From the NCBI GenBank assembly GCA_934446485.1, contig CAKSEM010000006.1, forward strand, positions 1 to 20,261: 20,261 nucleotides of DNA, written 5' to 3'. The translations under genes were made by a program, and so were the position numbers. Origin of the DNA: an uncultured Eubacteriales bacterium. Its GTDB lineage: Bacteria > Bacillota > Clostridia > Oscillospirales > CAG-272. Within the stretch, counting starts at the first letter, position 1, and each line of letters starts with the position of its first letter. Shown here one piece after another: positions 5,851-13,507 of the stretch. Below the pieces are notes generated by a model. That model ran no database searches. It had not been told where the DNA came from and worked only from the letters and a program-made list of their open reading frames with translations.

Positions 5851-7500
5851 TTATTTAAGAGTGTCTGCCATGCGCATAATGCGCGCCAGTGCTCTGTCGC
5901 GACCCAAAATTCCCATCACCTCGTACATATCGGGGGAGTTCATGCTGCCGGTGAGTGCTACGCGGATGAACATTGACACATCGGCGACGCTTCCTCTGAA
6001 TGCATCCGGGTCGTTGCGGTACGCTTTCATATCCGAGGCAAATCCGAGACCGTCCGCAATATCCTTGATCTTGCCGAACCATACGTCCTGCGGGTCGGCG
6101 GGATCATATCTGTCGGCAAATTCCGTCAGCGCGCGCGAAATGTCATGCCGATCGAACTTTTCGGGATATTCGTCCCGTATTTCAAAAAATTCATCAAAGA
6201 AGAAGCCGGCATAATCACCCACGTCGCTCCATCTGCCGATATCCTTTCGCGGCTTCTTGCCGCCGCGACCGATGGCAAATATTTTTTTGCCCGATGCGGG
6301 ATCGGCTTCAAAGGCTTTGCAGAGCGACGGGTCGTATTCGCGCGCCCAGTCCGTGAAATGGTCGTATACTTCATCGGCGCTCATGCGCGAGATCACGTTT
6401 TTCGATACATCTGTCAGCTTTGCATAGTCGAACAGAGAGCCCGCAGGATTCATCTTTTTATAAGAGAACTTGAAATCTCCGATTTCGGCATCGGGATTGG
6501 CACGCCGCCAGTCCTCGAAGTTTGAATTGAGCACGGTCATGAGATATTCGAGAACGCTCTCTGTCGGAAAACCCTCCTGCCTGTAGTAGGTGAGTGCAAG
6601 CTCCGGATCCTTTCTCTTTGACAGCTTGCGCTTTGAGGTACCGTCCATCTTCATGAGCGGACCTATGTGGAGATATTTCGGCGCTCTGAAGCCGAGCGCA
6701 CGGTGAAGCTGCAGATGGAAGGGAAGTGACGGGAGCCATTCGTCCCCACGCACCACATGGGTCGTGCGCATCAGGTGATCGTCTACGGCATGTGCAAAGT
6801 GGTAGGTCGGAATTCCGTCGCTTTTCAGCAAGACGTGGTCAATGTCGTTTTCCGTAAGCTCCAGCTTGCCCTTTATAAGATCAGTGAAAGGAATTTTATT
6901 TTCGATCGAGCCCTCGGAGCGGAATCGGAGCACCCATGGCTCTCCGCGACCGATCGCCGCCTCGATGTCCTCGAGCGGACGGTCACGCCACACTGCCCAC
7001 TTGCCGAAGTAGCCGAAGTTCGATTTCTCTGCCTCCTGACGTTCATGGATCGCCGCGAGTTCCTCCTCCGTGCAGAAGCACGGATAAGCCATTCCGCGGA
7101 GTATGAGCCATTTCGCATATACGTGATATATGTTCGCGCGCGAACGCTGACGGTACGGACCGTATGCACCGCTTTCACCTTCTGCCGTCACGCCTTCGTC
7201 GAAGACGATTCCGTAGTGTGAGAGTGACTCTATCAGTATTGATGCGGCACCCTCGATCTCGCGCTTAGCGTCGGTATCTTCGATGCGCAGGAACAGTACG
7301 CCGCCGCTTTGGCGAGCCATGCGTTCCGATGTGAGTCCCTGTACGAGGTTGCCGAGATGTACAAATCCCGTCGGGCTCGGTGCCATGCGTGTTACGACTG
7401 CCCCCTCAGGCAGTTCGCGCGCAGGGTAGCGAGCCTCAAGCTCATCGGGGGTCATGGTAACGTTCGGGAATAAAAGTTCTGCCAAATGCTCTCTGTTCAT
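5851..7500 (-). CDS. gltX: Glutamate--tRNA ligase, long clostridial type
   Basis: The 549-residue class I synthetase shows TRMAPSPTGFVHLGN (about 37-51), with HLGN as the HIGH motif, the LRIEDTD block (71-77), HVVRGDEWLPSLP (248-260) and KLSKR as the KMSKS motif (292-296). These identify GluRS, which charges tRNA-Glu in the cytoplasm. It is longer than the usual 470-490 residues and carries extra lysine-rich sequence around KIFAIGRGGKKPRKDIGRWSD. It has only a CFC pair at 141-143 rather than the full zinc-ligand set of E. coli GluRS. The start is the ATG at 7500, with AAAGGA 11-12 bases upstream; a GTG at 7524 would overlap a hairpin. The adjacent glnS suggests this enzyme need not misacylate tRNA-Gln. 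Confidence 0.94.
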   Translation of the reverse strand: MNREHLAELLFPNVTMTPDELEARYPARELPEGAVVTRMAPSPTGFVHLGNLVQGLTSERMARQSGGVLFLRIEDTDAKREIEGAASILIESLSHYGIVFDEGVTAEGESGAYGPYRQRSRANIYHVYAKWLILRGMAYPCFCTEEELAAIHERQEAEKSNFGYFGKWAVWRDRPLEDIEAAIGRGEPWVLRFRSEGSIENKIPFTDLIKGKLELTENDIDHVLLKSDGIPTYHFAHAVDDHLMRTTHVVRGDEWLPSLPFHLQLHRALGFRAPKYLHIGPLMKMDGTSKRKLSKRKDPELALTYYRQEGFPTESVLEYLMTVLNSNFEDWRRANPDAEIGDFKFSYKKMNPAGSLFDYAKLTDVSKNVISRMSADEVYDHFTDWAREYDPSLCKAFEADPASGKKIFAIGRGGKKPRKDIGRWSDVGDYAGFFFDEFFEIRDEYPEKFDRHDISRALTEFADRYDPADPQDVWFGKIKDIADGLGFASDMKAYRNDPDAFRGSVADVSMFIRVALTGSMNSPDMYEVMGILGRDRALARIMRMADTLK

Positions 7501-7520
7501 TATTATGTGGATCCTTTCGC

Positions 7521-7548
7521 GCACTGTTCGGCAAACGCCGAACGGTGC
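7521..7548 (-). other. Hairpin in the gltX leader
   Basis: GCAC-T-GTTCGGC at 7521-7532 pairs with GCCGAAC-G-GTGC at 7537-7548 around an AAAC loop, about twelve pairs including one G-U. It fills the gap between the MBL stop and the gltX ribosome binding site. No T-run follows, so it is not a terminator. It may be a processing or stability element. Confidence 0.55.
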
Positions 7549-7553
7549 CGTGT

Positions 7554-8174
7554 TTATAGTAGTGCTCTTTTCAGATACGGATTATACCTGATTTGATGTG
7601 CCATGTCGGACTGTGCCCCGTGACCCGGGTAGATCCGAGCGTCGGGGGATGTTTTTGCGATACGCCTTAGCGATGTGTTCAGCGCCTCGCCGTCACCGCT
7701 CGGAAAGTCGCATCTTCCGACACCCATATCAAAGAGAGTGTCACCTGTGATAAGGGAGTCGCCGCATAGGTAACATACCGAGCCTGCCGTGTGACCGGGT
7801 GTGTGTATGACACGGATATTATCGTCACCTAATGTGATCACATCTCCGTTCTCGAGAATGCGCTCAGCAGGTGCAAATGAGCGACCGTCGTATCCGATCA
7901 TACGAAACAGACTCCTCGATGCGTCCGAAAGACACGGCACATCGTATCTGTGTAGCATCAGAGGTGCGTGTGTGCGCTCACGCGCGCCGTCAAGGCACAG
8001 CATATGATCAAAGTGGCCGTGCGTGAGCAGTATTGCGCGGATCTCGGTGCCGCCTGCCGCGTCAGCGACGGCATCGGGTGTTGCCGACGGATCTATGAGG
8101 ACCGCGTCGTTTCCCGATATGACAAGGTAGCAGTTCGATGCATACCCATCGGTCGGCACTTTTCTTATTTCCAT
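7554..8174 (-). CDS. MBL-fold metallo-hydrolase (glyoxalase II-like)
   Basis: The 206-residue protein has the metallo-beta-lactamase fold motifs in order: THGHFDH (H52, H54, D56, H57), HTPGHTAGS (H128), GDTLFDMGVGRCD (D145) and YPGHG (H185). These provide both metal sites of the hydroxyacylglutathione-hydrolase-like group such as YcbL/YqgX. Such proteins hydrolyse thioesters in aldehyde detoxification, but the substrate cannot be read from sequence. There is no signal peptide, so it should be cytoplasmic. The ATG has GGAGG 11 bases upstream, and a strong sigma-A promoter precedes it. It is the first gene of the probable MBL-gltX-glnS(-metY) transcript; no functional link to the synthetases is obvious. 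Confidence 0.9.
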   Translation of the reverse strand: MEIRKVPTDGYASNCYLVISGNDAVLIDPSATPDAVADAAGGTEIRAILLTHGHFDHMLCLDGARERTHAPLMLHRYDVPCLSDASRSLFRMIGYDGRSFAPAERILENGDVITLGDDNIRVIHTPGHTAGSVCYLCGDSLITGDTLFDMGVGRCDFPSGDGEALNTSLRRIAKTSPDARIYPGHGAQSDMAHQIRYNPYLKRALL

Positions 8175-8219
8175 ACGCTCCGATACCTCCGGAAAATCCG
8201 CTTGCGGATAATTATTCTC

Positions 8220-8248
8220 ATTATATCATATATTATTTTGAAAGTCCA
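8220..8248 (-). promoter_or_regulatory. Sigma-A promoter of the MBL-gltX-glnS transcript
   Basis: Read on the minus strand: TGGACT (-35) at 8248-8243, 17 bases, then TATAAT (-10) at 8225-8220, preceded by the extended -10 TGA. It lies about 45 bases upstream of the MBL start. Confidence 0.75.
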
Positions 8249-8254
8249 TAGCGT
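8226..8254 (+). promoter_or_regulatory. Sigma-E-like promoter for yunB
   Basis: TCATATA at 8226-8232, 14 bases, then CATAGCGT at 8247-8254 resembles the sporulation sigma-E consensus (ATA-type -35, 14 bases, CATAnnnT). B. subtilis yunB belongs to the sigma-E regulon, which supports the reading. It overlaps the divergent sigma-A promoter almost completely. Confidence 0.4.
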
Positions 8255-8322
8255 AGGGGGCTTTTTGCCCGATTCGCGGACGAAATTTGCAGCAGGAGCA
8301 TAACTTCCGGAGGGGGTATAGT

Positions 8323-8973
8323 TTGAAATTCAGAGTTGGGCGAGGAATATTCGGCAGGAGAACGGCTCTGCGTGCGGCAGCGTGTCTGACGGCTGTATCA
8401 CTTATCGTTGCCGCCGGGATACATATATATAACCGACTCGTGTCGGAGACGGTAAGAGGTCCTGTGCTGCGCCGCGCGGTCACAGTTATAAACGAGGAGA
8501 TAAACAGTGCGGTATCGCGCTATTTGTCGGAGAACCCGTCGCTGGCCTCGGAGTGCTTCGGTGAGACTGTAACGACGGGCGGTGTCAGGGGCTGGGGTGT
8601 GGACACAGAAAGGCTGAGGCGTGCAGAGAGTGAGATTGTCAGCAGTATAGTCGAGGCGCTGACCGAGGGTGACGTTATATCGGCAAGTATTCCGTCGGGG
8701 TCGCTTACGGGTATAAGTTATCTGTCCGGGAGGGGAGTGCCGATCCGCGTGCGCGCACATATGTCCCCCGGGATCACGTCGGAGGTGAGCACTGCCGTTG
8801 TAAGCGCGGGAATCAATCAGTCACTGTATCGGGCTATCCTTGAGGTGTCTGTAACTGCCGATATCATCAGCCCCTGCGGCAGCGACAGCGTTACGGTCAG
8901 ATCGGAGGCGACCTTGGCGGAACGCGTCATAATAGGGGATGTTCCGTTGACCGACGCACGGGGCAAGGCTTGA
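8323..8973 (+). CDS. yunB: Sporulation protein YunB
   Basis: The 216-residue protein has a basic N-terminus, one membrane segment at about residues 16-32 (AACLTAVSLIVAAGIHIY) and a long extracytoplasmic domain. The order of features matches YunB: a NEEINSAV-type segment after the helix, a central GISYLSGRGVPIRVR region, and a C-terminal VRSEATLAERVIIGDVP ending. YunB is a mother-cell sporulation protein whose molecular role is poorly known. I chose the TTG at 8323 because GGAGGGGG lies about 6 bases upstream. An in-frame TTG at 8287 would put that ribosome binding site inside the gene. A sigma-E-like promoter precedes it. It ends four bases from the convergent miaA stop. Confidence 0.82.
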   Translation: MKFRVGRGIFGRRTALRAAACLTAVSLIVAAGIHIYNRLVSETVRGPVLRRAVTVINEEINSAVSRYLSENPSLASECFGETVTTGGVRGWGVDTERLRRAESEIVSSIVEALTEGDVISASIPSGSLTGISYLSGRGVPIRVRAHMSPGITSEVSTAVVSAGINQSLYRAILEVSVTADIISPCGSDSVTVRSEATLAERVIIGDVPLTDARGKA

Positions 8974-8977
8974 TGTG

Positions 8978-9937
8978 TCAGAATTTCTCGCGAATGTGCG
9001 GCATGACGGAGTCGCAGAGTTCCTTTGCGGTGAGAATGCTGCCGTCTGCATCTGGCACGGCACGGATCGCGTCGTACCTGCGGAACCATGTGATCTGCCG
9101 CTTTGCATAGTTGCGCGAGTCCTGCTTGATGAGCGACACCGCCTCCGGCAGCGTCAGTCTGCCGTCAAGAAAGTCGAGCATCTCCCGGTAACCGATAGCC
9201 TGCGCAGCTGTTGACGTGCGGCAAAGCTGTCCTGAAGATGTGAGTGCTCTGACTTCGGCTTCAAGTCCCGAATCCATCATTTCATCCACGCGCCGATCGA
9301 TTCTCGAATATAGTCGGACGCGATCTTCGAATATCACATTTATGATTATCGGATCGAATTCGGATGTTCCCTCGCGGGACAGACGATCGGATTCTGTCTT
9401 GGTGATGCCGGTTGTGTAGTATATCTCAAGTGCGCGTATGACGCGCTTTACGTTGTTCGGATGTATGGTGCGAGCCGATTCGGGATCGATTTGCTGCAGC
9501 TCTGTATACAGCAGGTCCGCTCCGTTCCGTTCGGCTCTCTCCCACAGCTGAGCTCTGATAGCCGCACTGTCACCGCTGCCGTCGCAGAATGAGCGCGGGC
9601 GTAGCAGTGCGTCGAGGTACATACCCGTGCCGCCGCACACGATCGGAATACGGTCGCGCGATGCGACGCTGCGTATTGCAGCAGAGGCTCCGTCTGCCCA
9701 AAGCGAGGCAGAGTAGTCGTCGCTCGGGTCGCATACGTCGATCATGTGGTGCGGGATGAGACGCCGCTGCGCGATCGTGGGCTTCGCCGTACCGATGTCC
9801 ATTCCGCGGTATATCTGCATAGAATCACACGATACGATCTCTCCGCCGAGCCTTTGTGCCAGCTCAAGTGCAAGTGCGGATTTTCCGGTGGCGGTAGCGC
9901 CGCCGACGGCGATGAATCTGATTTTATCTTTATCCAT
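8978..9937 (-). CDS. miaA: tRNA dimethylallyltransferase MiaA
   Basis: The 319-residue enzyme transfers a dimethylallyl group to N6 of A37 in tRNAs that read UNN codons. It starts with the P-loop GGATATGKS (12-20), followed by DSMQIYRGMDIGTAKP (38-53), HHMIDVCDP, the IVCGGTGMYLDALL motif and TAAQAIGYREML, all diagnostic of MiaA. The C-terminal KRQITWFRR motif is also present. The ATG at 9937 has GAGG 6 bases upstream; a TTG at 9964 would add nine residues without family support. Its own TTGACA/TATAAT promoter lies 30 bases upstream. It is monocistronic here and convergent with yunB, with only four bases between the stops. Confidence 0.96.
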   Translation of the reverse strand: MDKDKIRFIAVGGATATGKSALALELAQRLGGEIVSCDSMQIYRGMDIGTAKPTIAQRRLIPHHMIDVCDPSDDYSASLWADGASAAIRSVASRDRIPIVCGGTGMYLDALLRPRSFCDGSGDSAAIRAQLWERAERNGADLLYTELQQIDPESARTIHPNNVKRVIRALEIYYTTGITKTESDRLSREGTSEFDPIIINVIFEDRVRLYSRIDRRVDEMMDSGLEAEVRALTSSGQLCRTSTAAQAIGYREMLDFLDGRLTLPEAVSLIKQDSRNYAKRQITWFRRYDAIRAVPDADGSILTAKELCDSVMPHIREKF

Positions 9938-9968
9938 TGAAGCCTCACAGTCAGTTGATATCAACCGA

Positions 9969-9998
9969 ATTATACTATAGCGTGCTGCAGGATGTCAA
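9969..9998 (-). promoter_or_regulatory. Sigma-A promoter of miaA
   Basis: Minus strand: perfect TTGACA at 9998-9993, 18 bases, perfect TATAAT at 9974-9969. Confidence 0.88.
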
Positions 9999-10034
9999 GC
10001 GGTGAAAAATATCGAAAGAAAATCCCGAACCGCT
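9998..10034. repeat. Inverted repeat between divergent miaA and GH-like promoters
   Basis: AGCGGT at 9998-10003 and ACCGCT at 10029-10034 form an inverted repeat that runs outward into the two -35 boxes. The symmetric unit is TGTCAAGCGGT on the left and ACCGCTATTGACA on the right, differing by a 2-nt insertion. It could be an operator shared by both promoters, or simply similar promoter-upstream sequence. Confidence 0.45.
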
Positions 10035-10035
10035 A

Positions 10036-10065
10036 TTGACAAGCATCTGCGCGCTTTGCTATAAT
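10036..10065 (+). promoter_or_regulatory. Sigma-A promoter of the glycoside-hydrolase-like gene
   Basis: Perfect TTGACA at 10036-10041, 18 bases, perfect TATAAT at 10060-10065, giving a leader of about 65 nt. Confidence 0.88.
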
Positions 10066-10135
10066 GAACTTGCTTTGTTGCGGCAGGGAGATGCCTGCCG
10101 AATACGATATTCGAGCGATACGAAAGGAACCAGCT

Positions 10136-11383
10136 ATGGCACAGAAATTCCCCTTTTCAATATGGAATTATAATCTTTGCGGAGATTTCAAGCCCGATGA
10201 GGTAGACGTTTGGGCGGAGTGCGGACTCTCCGTCGTCCTTACGGAAAGAGTGACTTACGGAAAGGATGATCCGAGAGCTCTTATCCCCTTCTTGGACAGA
10301 GCCCGTGAAAAAGGAATCAAGCTTATTGCAAATATTGACGGCCTCACCAACGGGGACATAGATTCTATCGGAGACGAAGAGTATGAACGCCGTTTTGTCG
10401 AGGTGTATAACCTTTACAAGGGGAACGAAGCTCTTTACGGCTTTTATATCGGAGACGAGCCCAGCAGCAAGAAGGACTACGATGCATCGGCAAGATGCAT
10501 CCGCATCCAGAAGAGGATCGCTCCCGAACTTCGTCCATACATAAACTTCCAAGGCTCCAGCTGCTTCCATGATCCGTCTTGCTTTGACGGAAGAACTTTC
10601 GGTGAATGGCTCCATGATCTTAACGCCGAGACCGGCTTTTCAAATTTCAGCTTCAGCCAGTATGAGCAGGTATCGGGCAAGGCGGGTGTTTCAACCCCTC
10701 TTGATTCGGGAGATATGGGCATTGAATTCTATTACCGTGCGCTCAAGCCGCTTATTGAAACGGCCGAAGCTGCCAATGTTGATGTTTGGGGCTCGATTCT
10801 GCTCAGCGCGCACTACCATTTCCGTGTTCCCAGCGAATACGATATTATGTGGCAGATCACGACATCCGCAGCTTGCGGCTGCCGCGGTATGATAGGCTTC
10901 CGCTTCTATGACCGTACCATGGGACCGAATTATCACGGTTCGCCGGTGGACGAATACGGAAACAAGACCGAACAGTTCTACAAGCTTCTGCGCTGCCAAA
11001 GACGCTTTGCCGATCATTACGGTGAGCTTCTCATGTCTCTCAGAAGACAGAGTACGTATTTCCTCGGCAAGCAGAGAGGAGCTTATCCGATATTCGGTCT
11101 CGGATCTCATCCGATAATCACCGAAATACGGGCAAATGAGGAAGCGCTCGTTTCATTTTTTAAGGCTGAGGACGGCACTGAGTATCTCTGCCTTGTCAAC
11201 GGTTCTCAGGTCAATGACGGGGTATATAAGATCTTTTGGGATAAAGAGAATTACGATCTTGTCGAGGTCCTCTGCAACGGGACTCATGAGATGCCTTACA
11301 GTTTAGGAAATACCGATGCCCATTGGGACGGTCAGTGGCTCTATCCCGGACAGATGTGCATGTTCCGCATCACGAAAAAATAA
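10136..11383 (+). CDS. Glycoside-hydrolase-like TIM-barrel protein of unknown substrate
   Basis: The 415-residue protein resembles the (beta/alpha)8 glycoside hydrolase superfamily. It has a strand-like LIANIDGLT segment, then ALYGFYIGDEPSS with an acidic pair (D107, E108) where GH-A enzymes place the acid/base residue. A GCRGMIGFRFYD segment follows at about 248-259, and the C-terminal part (VSFFKAEDGTEYLCLVNGSQ) looks like a beta-sandwich. I cannot assign a numbered family or a second catalytic residue with confidence. No signal peptide is present, so it should act inside the cell, perhaps on imported oligosaccharides. The start is the ATG at 10136, with AAAGGAA six bases upstream; the frame is open from 10064 but those codons overlap the -10 box. 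It is monocistronic, with its own promoter and terminator. Confidence 0.7.
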   Translation: MAQKFPFSIWNYNLCGDFKPDEVDVWAECGLSVVLTERVTYGKDDPRALIPFLDRAREKGIKLIANIDGLTNGDIDSIGDEEYERRFVEVYNLYKGNEALYGFYIGDEPSSKKDYDASARCIRIQKRIAPELRPYINFQGSSCFHDPSCFDGRTFGEWLHDLNAETGFSNFSFSQYEQVSGKAGVSTPLDSGDMGIEFYYRALKPLIETAEAANVDVWGSILLSAHYHFRVPSEYDIMWQITTSAACGCRGMIGFRFYDRTMGPNYHGSPVDEYGNKTEQFYKLLRCQRRFADHYGELLMSLRRQSTYFLGKQRGAYPIFGLGSHPIITEIRANEEALVSFFKAEDGTEYLCLVNGSQVNDGVYKIFWDKENYDLVEVLCNGTHEMPYSLGNTDAHWDGQWLYPGQMCMFRITKK

Positions 11384-11394
11384 TAGAACATAGC

Positions 11395-11428
11395 GCGGAG
11401 AGCATTTTACAAATGCTCTCCGCTTTTT
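11395..11428 (+). terminator. Intrinsic terminator after the GH-like gene
   Basis: GCGGAGAGCATTT at 11395-11407 pairs perfectly with 11411-11423 around a TAC loop, followed by five T. Confidence 0.95.
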
Positions 11429-11438
11429 ATATCGGCGG

Positions 11439-11467
11439 TTGAAATATTACTCGGTATCTGATAGAAT
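11439..11467 (+). promoter_or_regulatory. Sigma-A promoter of the nucleoside operon
   Basis: TTGAAA at 11439-11444, 17 bases, TAGAAT at 11462-11467 with an extended -10 TGA. It sits 35 bases before the deoC start. Confidence 0.75.
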
Positions 11468-11502
11468 ATAGATGAATGAACGACTCTGAGGAGGCTTAAT
11501 AT

Positions 11503-12162
11503 ATGGATATCAAAGAGATTCTTGCCCATGTAGATCATACCGAGCTTTCGCCAGGCGCGGTGTGGGAAGATATACGCGCACTGTGCGACGACGGTATAAG
11601 ATACGGGACGGCATCGGTTTGCATACCGCAGTCGTATGTCGGAGCGGCGGCTGAATATACCGCCGGACGGATCCCCGTCTGTACCGTGGTCGGGTTCCCG
11701 TGCGGTTATTCCGGGGTAGGCGTGAAGGTATATGAGACGGAGCGTGCGATCTCGGACGGAGCATCTGAGATCGATATGGTCATAAATATAGGTGCGCTGC
11801 GCGACGGACGTGACGGAGATGTTCTTCGCGAGATTGCCGATGTGCGGCGCGCATCGGAAGGGTACATCTTGAAAGTGATAATCGAGACCTGCCTCCTTAG
11901 TGAGAACGAGAAGATCAGAGCCTGCCGCATCGTGTCGGAGTCGGGAGCCGATTATATAAAAACTTCGACCGGATTTTCGACGGGCGGCGCGACACCTGAT
12001 GATATAATTCTCTTCAAACAACACGTTGCGCCTCATGTGAAGATCAAGGCTGCCGGCGGTATAAAAACGGTCTCGGATGCGGAAAACTTTCTGTCACTCG
12101 GTGCCGAACGGCTCGGTACCAGCCGAATCGTGCGGATTGTACGGGAGTCTGGACTTTTGTGA
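11503..12162 (+). CDS. deoC: Deoxyribose-phosphate aldolase
   Basis: The 219-residue class I aldolase cleaves 2-deoxyribose-5-phosphate to glyceraldehyde-3-phosphate and acetaldehyde. Key residues are recognisable: EIDMV (D91), KVIIETCLL (K124 region), the Schiff-base lysine in ADYIKTSTGFSTGGAT (K153) and the second active-site lysine in KIKAAGGIKT (K182). The length is typical of the shorter bacterial DeoC. The ATG at 11503 has GAGGAGG about 9 bases upstream. It opens a four-gene set with deoD, cdd and pdp that degrades nucleosides for carbon and energy. The 143-nt gap to deoD contains a hairpin but no terminator or clear second promoter, so cotranscription is likely. Confidence 0.96.
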   Translation: MDIKEILAHVDHTELSPGAVWEDIRALCDDGIRYGTASVCIPQSYVGAAAEYTAGRIPVCTVVGFPCGYSGVGVKVYETERAISDGASEIDMVINIGALRDGRDGDVLREIADVRRASEGYILKVIIETCLLSENEKIRACRIVSESGADYIKTSTGFSTGGATPDDIILFKQHVAPHVKIKAAGGIKTVSDAENFLSLGAERLGTSRIVRIVRESGLL

Positions 12163-12273
12163 GGAGTGCACACTTTCGCACAGATACGTAATTGTAACCG
12201 ATCGTCCGTCATTCAAACGGAGCCGTAAGAGCTTTGATGCTTTCGGGAAAACACGGAAATCTACAACTGATCA

Positions 12274-12293
12274 TTCGCCGCGCCGACGGCGAA
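12274..12293 (+). other. Hairpin in the deoD leader
   Basis: TTCGCCG and CGGCGAA form a perfect 7-bp stem with a six-base loop, ending two bases before the deoD ribosome binding site. There is no T-run. It resembles the hairpins just before gltX and metY. Confidence 0.5.
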
Positions 12294-12305
12294 ACGGAGA
12301 ATAAT

Positions 12306-13085
12306 ATGGAAACTAATTCTGAAATTAAAAGATACCCGACGCCGCACATTGATGCAGTTCCCGGTGATTTTGCCGAGACCGTACTCATGCCGGGTGACCC
12401 GCTGCGTTCGAGATATATCGCGGAACACTACCTTGACGGAGCACGTCTTGTCAACGATGTGCGCGGGGTTCAGGGATACACCGGCACATTTTGCGGAGTT
12501 CCCGTATCGGTCATGGCAAGCGGAATGGGGATTCCGTCGATCGGGATATATTCATATGAGCTATATACCGTATTCGGCGTGAAAAACATCATCCGTGTCG
12601 GTTCGGCAGGGGCAATAGGTGACGAGGTGAAGCTGCGCGACGTTGTGATCGCACAGGGGGCATCGACCGATTCGGCATTTGCATCACAATATCGCCTCCC
12701 CGGAACATTCGCACCGATATGCAGCTACCGTCTCCTGCGTGCCGCAGCAGACCGTGCGGAGGATATGGGCATCGGCTGCTGTGTCGGAAATGTTCTCTCA
12801 TCCGATGTATTCTATAACGATGACTTCGGTGTTCCCGAGGAGATGTGCTCGGTCCGTGCGTTCGGCAGGATGGGTGTGCTCGCTGTGGAAATGGAGGCAG
12901 CCGGACTCTATATGACCGCCGCGCGCTGCGGCGGAAATGCACTCGCCGTCTGCACCGTGACGGACAGTCTTAGAACGGGCGAGCGCCTCAGTTCAGATGA
13001 GCGACAGCGCGGACTTGACGACATGATCCGCTTGGCGCTCGGTACGGCAGTCGATGTAAGCGGGAGGGCGGCGAATGGTAACTGA
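12306..13085 (+). CDS. deoD: Purine-nucleoside phosphorylase, DeoD type
   Basis: The 259-residue protein matches the hexameric trimer-of-dimers PNP family. Visible blocks are TPHIDAVPGDFAETVLMPGDPLRSRYIAE (residues 11-39), VRGVQGYTGTFCGVPVSVMASGMGIPSIGIY, IIRVGSAGAIG (phosphate-binding Arg-Ser region), the ribose-binding VEMEAAGLY, and the catalytic aspartate in TVTDS. It converts purine (deoxy)nucleosides and phosphate to base and (deoxy)ribose-1-phosphate. It is about 20 residues longer than E. coli DeoD, mostly at the ends. The start is the ATG at 12306 with GGAG seven bases upstream; the frame is open to 12234 but without a ribosome binding site. Its last 11 bases overlap cdd, indicating translational coupling. 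Confidence 0.95.
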   Translation: METNSEIKRYPTPHIDAVPGDFAETVLMPGDPLRSRYIAEHYLDGARLVNDVRGVQGYTGTFCGVPVSVMASGMGIPSIGIYSYELYTVFGVKNIIRVGSAGAIGDEVKLRDVVIAQGASTDSAFASQYRLPGTFAPICSYRLLRAAADRAEDMGIGCCVGNVLSSDVFYNDDFGVPEEMCSVRAFGRMGVLAVEMEAAGLYMTAARCGGNALAVCTVTDSLRTGERLSSDERQRGLDDMIRLALGTAVDVSGRAANGN

Positions 13086-13503
13086 TGCACGGTTGATATC
13101 GGCAGCATGTGCCGCGCGCAAAGCTGCATATGCGCCGTATTCGGGATTCCGGGTCGGTGCGGCTATAGCCGACTGTGACGGTGAGATCTACACGGGCTGT
13201 AATGTTGAGAACTCCGCCTACGGTGAGTGTATGTGTGCGGAGCGCGTGGCACTCTTCGGCGCGGTGGCGCGCGGTGCACGCTCATTTCAGGCAATTGCCG
13301 TTGCTGGCGGAGGAGACGTCGGCATTGCAGGCGGTTCACCGCCGTGCGGCTCTTGCAGACAGGTGCTCTCAGAACTTTGTGACGGCGAGATGCGCGTGCT
13401 CGTTGTTACATCGGACAGCGGTGAATACAGAGAGTACACTCTCGGAGAATTACTGCCGGATGCGTTTTCGGCATCTGACTTAAAGAGTGATAAAGGAGTG
13501 TGA
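13075..13503 (+). CDS. cdd: Cytidine deaminase
   Basis: The 142-residue enzyme deaminates cytidine and deoxycytidine to the uridines. The zinc site is intact: C54-A-E56 in NVENSAYGECMCAERVALF, with E56 the proton shuttle, and PPCGSCRQVL supplying C91 and C94. APYSGFRVGAA near residues 20-30 is also typical. Length fits the homotetrameric Cdd class (about 130-140). The gene overlaps deoD by 11 bases and ends four bases before the pdp start, so it belongs to the same translationally linked cluster. It feeds uridine and deoxyuridine to the downstream pyrimidine phosphorylase. Confidence 0.96.
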   Translation: MVTDARLISAACAARKAAYAPYSGFRVGAAIADCDGEIYTGCNVENSAYGECMCAERVALFGAVARGARSFQAIAVAGGGDVGIAGGSPPCGSCRQVLSELCDGEMRVLVVTSDSGEYREYTLGELLPDAFSASDLKSDKGV

Positions 13504-13507
13504 TCTC

